Positions 1-7,798 of a stretch of 64,000 bases of DNA are shown here, piece after piece (position 1 is the first letter of the stretch; every line of letters begins with the position of its first letter). The stretch lies in contig NZ_CP094466.1 in assembly GCF_023347255.1 (NCBI RefSeq), forward strand, positions 372,001 through 436,000, read 5' to 3'. Under the pieces are notes generated by a model. It searched no databases. It worked only from the letters and a program-made list of their open reading frames with translations, and was not told where the DNA came from. A program made the translations under genes and the position numbers. Origin of the DNA: Faecalibacterium sp. I4-3-84. Lineage in GTDB: Bacteria > Bacillota > Clostridia > Oscillospirales > Ruminococcaceae.

Positions 1-690
1 CACGCAGTCGGAAATGCGCTCCACGTTCAGTTCCTCAGCATAATGCTCTTCCACAAAACGCAGCATCTGTTTCATGCGCTGGGCCGCGATCTGCTCCTGC
101 TGAGAGACCTTTGTTTTTCCACCCTCGCACTGCATTCCCAGCAGATGCACCGCCGCCGAAAGATGGTACCGCGCCTGATTCTCATAGTCAAAGACCTCTT
201 GGGCCACTGCGTCCCAGACTTTCCGCAAATGGCAGAGCACGGCCTTCTGCCCGTCGTCTGCCTCGTTCAGCAGAAAGAACGCCGGTGCTCCCGGCTGAAG
301 CAGCGGGTGTACGAGCTTTTGCCAGAAGATGGTATCCATGCCGCCGATCAGGCGCGGATGGAATACCCCGGAATGCAGCAGAGCATCCCCGGTCTCAGCC
401 TGCTCCACCGCATGGAACACTCCGGAATTGACAAATACGCCCTGCCCGGTCTGCAAAATCAGACGGGCTTTGTTCACGTCCACCGCCAGCGGGCCTTTTA
501 CGGCAAGGATGTATTCAAACTCTTCATGCCAGTGCCATGCTACCGAATAGCTTTTGAGGTCTTCTTCATAGCAGGCAATGGGAAACAGTGCGCTGCCGTG
601 CTGCACCAGCTCCCTGCCCTCGCTATCCGCCACAATATCCGGCGGGCAGTTGAGCCCGCCCGCTGCTGCACAGCTGGTCTGAAATGCCAC
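1..690 (-). CDS. AraC-family transcriptional regulator, 3' part outside window
   Basis: DNA-binding regulator with an N-terminal cupin-like sensor domain and a C-terminal AraC helix-turn-helix pair. About 230 residues are visible. WHWHEEFEYI near residue 53 is a typical cupin signature. RMKQMLRFVEEHY at the window edge is where the first AraC helix-turn-helix normally begins, so most of the DNA-binding part lies outside. I chose a GTG start at 690 because GGAG lies about 8 bases upstream; the ATG at 700 is out of frame. It is divergent from the MFS transporter at 861, which is a plausible target (inference). Ligand unknown. Confidence 0.85.
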   Translation of the reverse strand, partial: MAFQTSCAAAGGLNCPPDIVADSEGRELVQHGSALFPIACYEEDLKSYSVAWHWHEEFEYILAVKGPLAVDVNKARLILQTGQGVFVNSGVFHAVEQAETGDALLHSGVFHPRLIGGMDTIFWQKLVHPLLQPGAPAFFLLNEADDGQKAVLCHLRKVWDAVAQEVFDYENQARYHLSAAVHLLGMQCEGGKTKVSQQEQIAAQRMKQMLRFVEEHYAEELNVERISDCV

Positions 691-860
691 GATCAGCCAT
701 CTCCTTTCCGTCAAGGTGCACATCCGCATCCGCGCCGGTTTTGTTGTACCAATCGGGCGTTTTTATCCTAATATTCCGCTCCGATGTGTGATATTATTAC
801 ATCAGCAAAGCACAAGATGCATTGCAAGTATAACACCCTTCCCGGAGGAACTCAAGGTTT

Positions 861-2024
861 ATGGTACAGCTTCTGCTTCCGATCATTTACATCTCGTTCA
901 TCAGTCTGGGCCTGCCGGATTCCCTGCTGGGGTCGGCGTGGCCCTCCATGTATCCGGCGCTCGGTGTGCCGGTGTCCTATGCGGGGCTGATCTCCATGAT
1001 CATCTCCTTTGGCACCATCGTTTCCAGCCTGAACAGCGACCGGCTCACCCGTGCGCTGGGCACTGGAAAAGTGACCGTCCTCAGTGTGGCCATGACAGCT
1101 GCCGCGCTGTTCGGCTTTTCGATCTCCACACAGTTCTGGATGCTCTGCCTGTGGGCCGTGCCCTATGGGCTGGGTGCAGGCAGCGTGGACGCGGCCCTGA
1201 ACAACTATGTTGCCTTACATTATAAAAGCCGCCACATGAGCTGGCTGCACTGCATGTGGGGCATCGGCACCATGATCAGCCCCATGGTCATGGGCCGGGT
1301 GCTGGCAGGCGGCGGGCCGTGGACATCCGGCTACCGGTACATTGCCCTGTTCCAGATCCTGCTGAGCGCAGTGCTCTTTTTCAGTTTGCCGCTATGGCAG
1401 GGCCGTACTGCAGGCACTGAAGCCGAAGCTGCTTCGCCGCAGGCGCTGAGCCTTGGACAGGTATTCTGCCTGCCGGGTGCCAGAGAGGTGATGCTGTGCT
1501 TCTTCTGCTACTGTGCATTGGAGACCACGGCCGGTCTGTGGGCCAGCAGCTACCTCACACTGACGAAAGGCGTTGCCGCCGGCACTGCCGCCAGCTTTGC
1601 CAGCCTGTTCTACATCGGCATCACTGCCGGGCGCGCCGCCTGCGGCTTTTTGACCCTGAAATTCAACGATACGCAGATGATCCGCATGGGTCAGTGCATT
1701 CTGGCCGCAGGGGTGCTGGCTCTGCTGCTGCCCGGACCGCAGATCCTTGCCCTGAGCGGTCTTGTTCTTGTGGGGCTTGGCTGTGCGCCCATCTATCCCA
1801 GCATCATCCACTCCACGCCGGAACACTTCGGTGCGGACAGATCGCAGGCGGTCATCGGCATCCAGATGGCAAGCGCCTATTTGGGCAATCTGGCCATGCC
1901 GCCGCTGTTCGGCCTGCTGGCAAACAACATCACTCCGGCACTGTTCCCTTTTTACCTGCTGGCACTGCTGGTGCTCATGGTATTCATGCACGAACAGCTG
2001 GTGCGCAAAACAAGCCGCTGCTAA
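861..2024 (+). CDS. MFS transporter
   Basis: Integral membrane transporter of the major facilitator superfamily, 387 residues, the usual length for a 12-helix member. Hydrophobic segments run through the whole chain, starting with LLLPIIYISFISLGLPDSLL. The loop after the second helix has NSDRLTRALGTGKV, which resembles the MFS basic loop motif. The ATG at 861 has GGAGG 11 bases upstream. It is divergent from the AraC-type regulator. The short GATGT...ACATC inverted repeat in the shared intergenic region (about 783-803) could be an operator (inference). Substrate not predictable from sequence; sugar or drug export are both possible. Confidence 0.85.
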   Translation: MVQLLLPIIYISFISLGLPDSLLGSAWPSMYPALGVPVSYAGLISMIISFGTIVSSLNSDRLTRALGTGKVTVLSVAMTAAALFGFSISTQFWMLCLWAVPYGLGAGSVDAALNNYVALHYKSRHMSWLHCMWGIGTMISPMVMGRVLAGGGPWTSGYRYIALFQILLSAVLFFSLPLWQGRTAGTEAEAASPQALSLGQVFCLPGAREVMLCFFCYCALETTAGLWASSYLTLTKGVAAGTAASFASLFYIGITAGRAACGFLTLKFNDTQMIRMGQCILAAGVLALLLPGPQILALSGLVLVGLGCAPIYPSIIHSTPEHFGADRSQAVIGIQMASAYLGNLAMPPLFGLLANNITPALFPFYLLALLVLMVFMHEQLVRKTSRC

Positions 2025-2065
2025 TTCTGCCATTCTCCTATTCTCCTATTTCATATACAGCAAAA

Positions 2066-2104
2066 GGCTCCCTGTCCGGTCTCGGGCGGGGAGCCTGCTG
2101 TTTT
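2066..2104 (+). terminator. intrinsic terminator after MFS gene
   Basis: Stem GGCTCCC / GGGAGCC followed by TGCTGTTTT. It lies between convergent genes and has CAAAA on its other side, so it may also act on the minus strand. Confidence 0.7.
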
Positions 2105-2115
2105 AAAGGAGTTAT

Positions 2116-2493
2116 TTACAGGATGCACCGGCTGATGGCGTTGGCGACCGCAAACAGTTCCTGCTGGCCGATAAAGCCAAACTTTGCCTCGTGTCCGTCC
2201 GCAAAGCAGACGGTCAGCTGCGATGCCTGCACCGGGTCGCCAAAGCCTGCCGTCTGGATCCCGAAGTGCAGCACCTTGCGGTACGGCAGCACAAAGATCT
2301 GCTGCCGGGTTCCGGTAACGCCCTGCATATCCACCATGATGATGCGGTGGGTGGTAAAGATCACCTGATCGCGCACCGTCTTGTAGGCCCCCACGATGCT
2401 CTCACCGTCCAGCAGCAGCGCGCGGGCATTTTTGCAGATGTCCTTTTCCTGAAGGCGGATGAGGTTTTCCATTGGCTTATCACGGAATTCCAT
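2116..2493 (-). CDS. bacterial PH-domain-like small protein
   Basis: Soluble protein of 125 residues. Centre and end resemble the bacterial pleckstrin-homology fold: an amphipathic strand series around VIFTTHRIIMVDMQGVTG (residues about 44-62) followed by strands and a C-terminal helix (FIGQQELFAVANAISRCIL). 'Fttr Rii..D.qG..Gkk' is the hallmark of this family (family knowledge). Start ATG has AAGGGG 8 bases upstream, and a good promoter sits at 2531-2559. It is a single-gene unit. Cellular role unknown; such domains usually mediate oligomerisation or envelope-stress sensing. Confidence 0.65.
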   Translation of the reverse strand: MEFRDKPMENLIRLQEKDICKNARALLLDGESIVGAYKTVRDQVIFTTHRIIMVDMQGVTGTRQQIFVLPYRKVLHFGIQTAGFGDPVQASQLTVCFADGHEAKFGFIGQQELFAVANAISRCIL

Positions 2494-2530
2494 GTTTTTT
2501 GTCCCCTTTCCTGCGTGGTTTTCTGCCCTT

Positions 2531-2559
2531 ATTGTAGCATTCCTGCAGGCGGTTTACAA
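2531..2559 (-). promoter_or_regulatory. sigma-A promoter of PH-domain gene
   Basis: -35 TTGTAA, 17-base spacer, -10 TACAAT with an extended TGC. Start codon of the gene is 38 bases downstream. Confidence 0.7.
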
Positions 2560-2636
2560 GATGTGCTCTCGCCTTTTGGGCCGGGCTGTGCTATACTGTA
2601 TGCCAAAGAGATTCTTATAAAAACGAGGTAACTCCC

Positions 2637-3626
2637 ATGGAGATCATCATTCATCAGGCCATTCTGCACGTGCTGGACACCACCATGGATGCGCCTGTAC
2701 TCAGCGGCAGCGGCATGGAAATGACCGCCGAAAAGACCGCCTATTTCCAGTACCACATCGAAAAGCTGCTTGCCAGCGACGATATCCGCCAGTGCCGCCC
2801 GCTGCCGGATTCCGCCTTTAAAAACGAGCTGGAGCACAACCACGATTTTGTGGACCTCTCCTGCCGCATCGCGGGCGTTCTGTTCGACTACATGCACGCG
2901 CACACCACCATTCCGGGGGCAGACCTTGCCGTGGTGGATTTTACCCGCGATGGTGAGCCGTGGCTGGGCATCCTGAAGTTGAACTACAAAAACGGCTACA
3001 CCCACTACACCGAGAATGTGGAGGGTGCCCCGGTGAACTCCATCATCCAGCAGCGGGCCTGCCTGCCCAGCCAGAGCGGCAAGGTGGAGGAAGGTGCCCT
3101 TGTCAATCTGACCGACTACTCCATGAAGCTGCTGGAAAAAAAGTTCGACATCGACGGCCACAAGGATTTTTACCTTTCCACGGTAGTGTTCCAGTACACC
3201 ACCGCCCAGCCGGAAAAGAAAAAGCTGCAGGCCATTCAGGAAGCCGCCGTGCAGGCCGTGCAGGAAAACTACGCAGATCAGCCCCACGTAGAGGCTCAGA
3301 TCGCGATGCTGATTGCCAATCAAGCCGCAGACAACGACAATCAGGTATCCATCCAGCAGGTGCGTCAGCAGTTGGAAGAGGAATATCCCCTTGCCGCCGT
3401 GCCCTTTGATGATTATGTGGAAAAGAGTGATGTGCTGGAAGCGCCTGAACAGCCCGTGACCGTGACCCCTGCGCGCATCCGCCGCATGGAGAGCCGCAGC
3501 ATCCACACCGCCAACGGCATTGAGGTGAAGATTCCCACCGAACTGCTCAACTCGGACAACGAGGTGGAATTTCTGCACAGCGACGACGGCAGCATTTCGC
3601 TGCTCATTAAAAATGTGATCCTGTAA
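2637..3626 (+). CDS. nucleoid-associated protein (NA37/YejK family)
   Basis: Protein of 329 residues that matches the NA37 family throughout: start MEIIIHQAILHVLD, the central LAVVDFTRDGEPWLGILKLNYK block (here about residues 99-120), the INLTDYS-like segment VNLTDYSMKLLEKKFDIDG, and the C-terminal EVEFLHSDDGSISLLIKN. Family members bind DNA in the nucleoid; the exact role in Firmicutes is unclear. The ATG is preceded by AACGAGGTAAC. An extended -10 (TGCTATACT at 2589-2597) with a poor -35 is the likely promoter. Single-gene unit ended by the terminator at 3703. Confidence 0.85.
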   Translation: MEIIIHQAILHVLDTTMDAPVLSGSGMEMTAEKTAYFQYHIEKLLASDDIRQCRPLPDSAFKNELEHNHDFVDLSCRIAGVLFDYMHAHTTIPGADLAVVDFTRDGEPWLGILKLNYKNGYTHYTENVEGAPVNSIIQQRACLPSQSGKVEEGALVNLTDYSMKLLEKKFDIDGHKDFYLSTVVFQYTTAQPEKKKLQAIQEAAVQAVQENYADQPHVEAQIAMLIANQAADNDNQVSIQQVRQQLEEEYPLAAVPFDDYVEKSDVLEAPEQPVTVTPARIRRMESRSIHTANGIEVKIPTELLNSDNEVEFLHSDDGSISLLIKNVIL

Positions 3627-3702
3627 GAAACGATTTAAAATTGTCTCCGCGCACGGATTGCGCTCCGACAATATCAGCGGAATCATTATTTTCATATTTG
3701 CA

Positions 3703-3742
3703 AAAGCCGAAAAATCTGCGGATTTTCCGGCTTTTCTTTTTT
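3703..3742 (+). terminator. intrinsic terminator
   Basis: Arms AAAGCCGAAAAATC and GATTTTCCGGCTTT with a TGCG loop, then a T-rich run. Ends the nucleoid-protein transcript. Confidence 0.8.
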
Positions 3743-3770
3743 CACAGGAAGGAGCCGTAACGGGAAACAA

Positions 3771-3813
3771 CAAAAAAGCCATCGTTTTTGCATTTCTGCA
3801 TCAACGATGGCTT
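3771..3813 (-). terminator. terminator of the tRNA operon
   Basis: On the minus strand AAGCCATCGTT pairs with AACGATGGCTT, followed by a run of six T. It lies 6 bases past the last tRNA and ends the cluster. Confidence 0.8.
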
Positions 3814-3818
3814 CGTAT

Positions 3819-3894
3819 TGGAGCGGCCGACGAGGCTCGAACTCGCTACCTCCACCTTGGCAAGGTGGCGCTCTACCAGATGAGCTACGGCCGC
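3819..3894 (-). tRNA. tRNA-Gly(GCC), copy 1
   Basis: Full 76-base cloverleaf with encoded CCA. The anticodon loop reads TTGCCAA, hence GCC. Sequence is identical to the copy at 4324-4399. Last gene of the operon. Confidence 0.95.
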
Positions 3895-3924
3895 ACATTG
3901 GAAACCCTGCTGGATTTCCTTAGC

Positions 3925-4000
3925 TGGTGCCTCCGATCGGAATCGAACCAATGACACGGGGATTTTCAGTCCCCTGCTCTACCGACTGAGCTACAGAGGC
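3925..4000 (-). tRNA. tRNA-Phe(GAA)
   Basis: 76-base cloverleaf with encoded CCA. Acceptor GCCTCTG pairs with CGGAGGC, and the anticodon loop CTGAAAA gives GAA. Confidence 0.95.
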
Positions 4001-4050
4001 ATAAGCGGTGCAATTATCCCTGCACCCTCCCACTCGTATTTCAAGCGGGG

Positions 4051-4086
4051 CCCCCGCAAAAATTTGCGAAGCAAAGTTTTGTGGGG
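4051..4086. repeat. hairpin repeat between tRNA-Phe and tRNA-Asp
   Basis: Inverted repeat: CCCCCGCAAAAATTTGC and GCAAAGTTTTGTGGGG around a GAA loop. It lies in the long spacer of the tRNA operon and would fold in the precursor RNA. Confidence 0.6.
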
Positions 4087-4104
4087 AAGAGGAGGAATTT
4101 CAGA

Positions 4105-4145
4105 GTTTGTTACGGCGGTCTTACTTGTAAGACTGCCAGACAAAC
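4105..4145. repeat. second long hairpin in tRNA spacer
   Basis: GTTTGT...GGC...GTCTTAC pairs with GTAAGAC...GCC...ACAAAC. No T-run follows, so it is more likely a processing or stability hairpin than a terminator. Confidence 0.6.
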
Positions 4146-4164
4146 GACTGACATTCCGACGAAG

Positions 4165-4238
4165 CGACCCGGATCGGGCTCGAACCGACGACCCCCAGCG
4201 TGACAGGCTGGTGCTCTAACCAACTGAGCTACCGGGCC
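4165..4238 (-). tRNA. tRNA-Asp(GTC)
   Basis: 74-base cloverleaf. Acceptor GGCCCGG pairs with CCGGGTC, and G73 is as expected for Asp. The anticodon loop CTGTCAC gives GTC. Unlike its neighbours it does not encode CCA (CTT follows the discriminator). Confidence 0.93.
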
Positions 4239-4241
4239 AAA

Positions 4242-4317
4242 TGGTGGAAGTTAACGGGCTCGAACCGCTGACCCTCTGCTTGTAAGGCAGATGCTCTCCC
4301 AGCTGAGCTAAACTTCC
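4242..4317 (-). tRNA. tRNA-Val(TAC)
   Basis: 76-base cloverleaf with encoded CCA. Acceptor GGAAGTT pairs with AACTTCC, and the anticodon loop CTTACAA gives TAC. Confidence 0.95.
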
Positions 4318-4323
4318 ACAAAA

Positions 4324-4399
4324 TGGAGCGGCCGACGAGGCTCGAACTCGCTACCTCCACCTTGGCAAGGTGGCGCTCTACCAGATGAGCTACGGCCGC
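4324..4399 (-). tRNA. tRNA-Gly(GCC), copy 2
   Basis: Same sequence as the copy at 3819-3894, with encoded CCA and anticodon GCC. First gene of the operon, 46 bases from the promoter -10. Confidence 0.95.
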
Positions 4400-4444
4400 A
4401 CATTCCATGTGTCTGTGCCGGGCTGTTTACCGGCGACGCTGATT

Positions 4445-4473
4445 ATTATACCGTACCGCCCGGCAATTGTCAA
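4445..4473 (-). promoter_or_regulatory. consensus promoter of the tRNA operon
   Basis: Perfect -35 TTGACA, 17-base spacer, perfect -10 TATAAT. Expected strength fits a stable-RNA operon. Confidence 0.9.
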
Positions 4474-4599
4474 CCACAAATTTGCATTTTCTGCAAAAAA
4501 GTTGGAAACCCACCTGTCTGTGTTCAAAAGGCTTCACTTTTGCGGGCTTCACCTGTGTCATCATTCAAGTTTGCCAGGACATACACGAAGAAAATTGAT

Positions 4600-4628
4600 T
4601 TGCTTTCCCTTTTGTAAACTATTATAAT
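4600..4628 (+). promoter_or_regulatory. promoter of the NfnA/NfnB-like operon
   Basis: -35 TTGCTT, 17-base spacer, -10 TATAAT. It leaves a leader of about 106 bases with two predicted hairpins (CTGTTATGCC/GGCATACAG near 4664-4688, and GCGC/GCGC near 4690-4705). Confidence 0.75.
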
Positions 4629-4740
4629 GGAGAGTGTCATTTTGTCGCCTGTAAGAGCTGCGTCTGTTATGCCGCCGAGGGCATACAGGCGCGTTTTCGT
4701 GCGCAGAAATAGGAAAAGCCAGCATAAAGGAGCAAACACA

Positions 4741-5583
4741 ATGTATAAGATCACTGAAAAAGTCGCGCTGAATCCCACCGTGACGAAGATGGTCATTGAA
4801 GCCCCGCTGATCGCCAAAAAGGCAAAGCCGGGCCAGTTTATCATTGTGCGCCCGTTTGAGGACAGCGAGCGCATCCCCCTGACCGTGGCCGGTTACGACC
4901 GCGAAAAGGGCACTGTGGATATCATTTTTCAGATCGTGGGCGGTACCACGATGGAACTGAACAGCCTGCAGGTGGGCCAGAGTGTCCACGACTTTGTAGG
5001 CCCGCTGGGCCGCGCCACCGAGGTGGAAGGCCTGAAGAAGGTATGTGTCGTGGGCGGCGGCGTAGGCTGCGCCATCGCTCTGCCCATTGCCCGTGAGCTG
5101 CACGAGCAGGGCTGTGTGGTGCACAGCGTGGTGGGCTTCCGCAATAAGGACCTGCTGATCCTTGAGGACGAGTTCAAAGCCTGCAGCGACGAGCTGCGCA
5201 TTATGACCGACGACGGCAGCTATGGCACCAAGGGTGTTGTTACCGCTGCACTGGACGAGCTGGTGGCCGCCGGCAACCAGTACGATCTGGTCATCACCAT
5301 CGGCCCGCTGATCATGATGAAGTTCGTGGTCAAGACCTGCCAGAAGCATGGCCTGAAGAGCATCGTTTCCATGAACCCCATCATGATCGACGGCACCGGC
5401 ATGTGCGGCGGCTGCCGCCTGACCGTTGGCGGCGAGACCAAGTTCGCCTGCGTGGACGGCCCCGACTTTGACGGCGATCTGGTGGATTTTGATGAGGCAA
5501 TGGCCCGCGGCACCATGTACCGCCCGTTTGAGGCACACGCCCGTGAAGCGGCATGCAATCTGCTCAATCAGGAGGTAAAATAA
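4741..5583 (+). CDS. NADPH/ferredoxin oxidoreductase alpha-like subunit (NfnA/SudB)
   Basis: FAD- and [2Fe-2S]-binding subunit of 280 residues, of the ferredoxin-NADP reductase/PyrK-like family. An N-terminal FAD-binding barrel (KPGQFIIVRPFEDSERIPLTVA region, residues about 29-50) is followed by an NAD-binding part (VCVVGGGVGCAIALPIAREL). The C-terminal cysteine set MCGGCRLTVGGETKFACVDG is the [2Fe-2S] site. With the next gene it forms the soluble cytoplasmic complex that balances NADH, NADPH and ferredoxin by flavin bifurcation (family knowledge). The ATG at 4741 is preceded by AAAGGAG; upstream in-frame codons belong to the leader. Confidence 0.88.
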   Translation: MYKITEKVALNPTVTKMVIEAPLIAKKAKPGQFIIVRPFEDSERIPLTVAGYDREKGTVDIIFQIVGGTTMELNSLQVGQSVHDFVGPLGRATEVEGLKKVCVVGGGVGCAIALPIARELHEQGCVVHSVVGFRNKDLLILEDEFKACSDELRIMTDDGSYGTKGVVTAALDELVAAGNQYDLVITIGPLIMMKFVVKTCQKHGLKSIVSMNPIMIDGTGMCGGCRLTVGGETKFACVDGPDFDGDLVDFDEAMARGTMYRPFEAHAREAACNLLNQEVK

Positions 5584-5584
5584 G

Positions 5585-6979
5585 ATGGCTTTCAATATGG
5601 ACCCGAAGAAGTGCCCCATGCCCACGCAGGACCCCAATGTACGCAACAAGAACTTTAAGGAAGTTGCACTTGGCTACACCGAAGAAATGGCCGTGAACGA
5701 AGCAAAGCGCTGCGTGCACTGCAAGAACAAACCCTGCCAGACCGGCTGCCCTGTGGGCATCGATATCCCCGAGTTCATCGGCCATGTGGCCGAGGGCGAC
5801 TTTGAAGCCGCTTATCAGGTGATCAACCGTTCCTCTTCCCTGCCCGCTGTCTGCGGCCGTGTATGCCCGCAGGAGAGCCAGTGCGAGGGCAAGTGCACCC
5901 GCGGCATCAAGAACGAGCCGGTGGGCATCGGCCGCCTGGAGCGCTTTGTTGCCGACTGGCACCGTGAGAATGTGCACACCGCCCCCGTCGTGCCCGAATG
6001 GAACGGCCACAAGGTGGCCATTATCGGCGCAGGCCCTGCCGGCCTGACCGCCGCAGGCGATCTGGCAAAGCTTGGCTACAAGGTCACCGTTTACGAGGCC
6101 CTGCATGTGGCCGGCGGCGTGCTGATGTACGGCATCCCTGAGTTCCGTCTGCCCAAGGCCATCGTGCAGCAGGAGATCGACGGCCTGAAGAAGATGGGCG
6201 TTGATTTTGAGTGCAATATGGTCATTGGCAAGGTGCTCACCATCGACGAGCTGATGGACGAGTACGGCTACGAGGCCGTGTTCGTAGGCTCCGGTGCCGG
6301 TCTGCCCCGCTTCATGGGCATCCCCGGCGAGAGCCTGAAGGGCGTCTACTCTGCCAACGAATTCCTGACCCGCTCCAACCTGATGAAGGCTTATCTGCCC
6401 ACCAGCAAGACCCCCATCCGCACCGGCAAAAAGGTCGCCGTTGTGGGCGGCGGCAACGTGGCTATGGACGCTGCCCGCAGCGCCCTGCGTCTGGGTGCCG
6501 AGACCGTGTACATCGTCTACCGCCGCGGCATGGCTGAGCTGCCCGCCCGTAAGGAAGAGGTGGAGCACGCCGAGGAAGAGGGCATCATCTTCAAGACCCT
6601 GTGCAACCCTGTGGAGATCCACGCCAACGACGAGGGCTTTGTCAAGTCCATCACCTGCATTGAGATGGAGCTGGGCGAGCCGGATGCTTCCGGCCGCCGC
6701 CGCCCCATCGAAAAGAAGGGCAGCGAGTTCGAGCTGGATGTGGACACGGTCATTATGAGTCTGGGCACCAGCCCCAACCCGCTGATCCGCTCCACCACCC
6801 CGGGTCTGGAAACCAACAAGCACGGCTGCATCGTTACCGACGGCGACGACGGCAAAACCAGCCGCGATGGTGTGTACGCCGGCGGCGATGCCGTGACCGG
6901 CGCGGCCACCGTCATCAAGGCCATGGGTGCAGGCAAGGCTGCTGCAAAGGCCATTGACGAGTACATTCAGAGCAAGTAA
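5585..6979 (+). CDS. NfnB/GltA-like NADPH oxidoreductase beta subunit
   Basis: Iron-sulfur flavoprotein of 464 residues, annotated in different genomes as homotetrameric glutamate synthase small subunit, SudA or NfnB. The N-terminal domain has cysteine clusters CVHCKNKPCQTGCPVGIDIP and CGRVCPQESQCEGKC (two [4Fe-4S]). A first Rossmann motif AIIGAGPAGLTAA (about 142-154) binds FAD, and a second VAVVGGGNVAMDAARSA (about 281-297) binds NADPH. The terminal GDAVTGAATVIKAMGAGKAAA is the FAD-closing motif. It starts one base after the stop of the alpha subunit gene with GGAGG upstream, so the two are translated together. Pairing with NfnA favours Nfn over glutamate synthase. Confidence 0.88.
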   Translation: MAFNMDPKKCPMPTQDPNVRNKNFKEVALGYTEEMAVNEAKRCVHCKNKPCQTGCPVGIDIPEFIGHVAEGDFEAAYQVINRSSSLPAVCGRVCPQESQCEGKCTRGIKNEPVGIGRLERFVADWHRENVHTAPVVPEWNGHKVAIIGAGPAGLTAAGDLAKLGYKVTVYEALHVAGGVLMYGIPEFRLPKAIVQQEIDGLKKMGVDFECNMVIGKVLTIDELMDEYGYEAVFVGSGAGLPRFMGIPGESLKGVYSANEFLTRSNLMKAYLPTSKTPIRTGKKVAVVGGGNVAMDAARSALRLGAETVYIVYRRGMAELPARKEEVEHAEEEGIIFKTLCNPVEIHANDEGFVKSITCIEMELGEPDASGRRRPIEKKGSEFELDVDTVIMSLGTSPNPLIRSTTPGLETNKHGCIVTDGDDGKTSRDGVYAGGDAVTGAATVIKAMGAGKAAAKAIDEYIQSK

Positions 6980-7021
6980 TCCCCTGTGAAGGTGGGCACC
7001 GCCCACTGAATACCGGATATG

Positions 7022-7056
7022 AAAAATCCCCTGTGCCAGTGCACAGGGGATTTTTT
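7022..7056 (+). terminator. bidirectional terminator
   Basis: AAAAATCCCCTGTGC pairs perfectly with GCACAGGGGATTTTT. It lies between the convergent oxidoreductase and sortase genes. Confidence 0.85.
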
Positions 7057-7061
7057 GCATC

Positions 7062-7718
7062 TTATTCTGCGGTCTCCGTTGTGAGCGCCGGGTAGCCCGT
7101 CCGCACGCACCGCACAGCGCACCGGGCGCTGCCGCCGGTGGTGCAGGTAAAGAGGGTCAGATCCCATTCATCGGACTCCTCCGTCTTTTCGGTCATTTCC
7201 TCAATTTGCGTGGGCTGCAGGTTTTCCACATAGGAGACCTCGTAGGTCCAGCGCATACCGTCCATATCCGTAAAATAGACCTGCGCGCCCTCGGTCAGCC
7301 ACTTGATGGGGCTGAAATGCTTTGCATAGTTGTGGGCGCAGACCACCATGTTATCCGCATAGGTGGAACCGGAGTAACGGCCCGGTGCGATTTTCAGGCC
7401 CGCATAGCTCCACTGGCTCATCACCGGCAGTTCCAGCCCGATGGATGGAATGGACAGATAGCCGATGTAATCCCAGCCGTTCAGTTCGGTCACGGTCATT
7501 TCCTGCGTGGGGTCCAGCTCCGGCTGCAGCGCCACGGTATCCGATTTTGCCTTTTCCTCAATGGAAGCGTTCAGGGTCTGCTCCAGCTCGCCCAGCACCT
7601 CCTGCGAGGCCTTGTCTGCACGGGATGCATCCCACTTGTTATAGGCCAGCAGGGCTGCTGCCGCAAGGATCAGCAGCGCGCCCAGCACCATACACACTCT
7701 TCCGATTTTCTGTCGCAT
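7062..7718 (-). CDS. sortase, class D-like
   Basis: Membrane-anchored cysteine transpeptidase of 218 residues. One N-terminal membrane segment (VCMVLGALLILAAAALLAY) is followed by a sortase barrel. Catalytic residues are visible: His in VVCAHNYAKHF, Cys in LTLFTCTTGG, and Arg in the following RCAVRCVRTG. No substrate with a sorting signal is next to it, so it is likely a housekeeping or unlinked enzyme. The ATG at 7718 has AAGGAAA 8 bases upstream; an earlier in-frame ATG at 7754 has a worse ribosome site. Its own promoter is at 7762-7790. Confidence 0.82.
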   Translation of the reverse strand: MRQKIGRVCMVLGALLILAAAALLAYNKWDASRADKASQEVLGELEQTLNASIEEKAKSDTVALQPELDPTQEMTVTELNGWDYIGYLSIPSIGLELPVMSQWSYAGLKIAPGRYSGSTYADNMVVCAHNYAKHFSPIKWLTEGAQVYFTDMDGMRWTYEVSYVENLQPTQIEEMTEKTEESDEWDLTLFTCTTGGSARCAVRCVRTGYPALTTETAE

Positions 7719-7761
7719 AGCAATGTTTCCTTTTTGTTTCGCGGTAGGTTTCATCCCTTTC

Positions 7762-7790
7762 AGTATATGCGCAATTGGTATGTTTGTCCA
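7762..7790 (-). promoter_or_regulatory. promoter of sortase gene
   Basis: -35 TGGACA, 17-base spacer, -10 TATACT. It lies in the short gap after the Na/Pi gene. Confidence 0.7.
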
Positions 7791-7798
7791 GTAAAAAC

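Noticed and set aside
783-803. GATGT...ACATC inverted repeat as a firm AraC operator
   Set aside because: Only 5-base arms; too short to call without comparison, so it is mentioned only in the MFS entry.
3819-4399. Two identical tRNA-Gly genes as possible attachment-site duplication
   Set aside because: Both are complete, share one operon and promoter, and no element genes lie between them.
5564-7060. 498-codon minus-strand frame opposite the NfnB-like gene
   Set aside because: Shadow frame; the plus strand encodes a clear iron-sulfur flavoprotein with all motifs.
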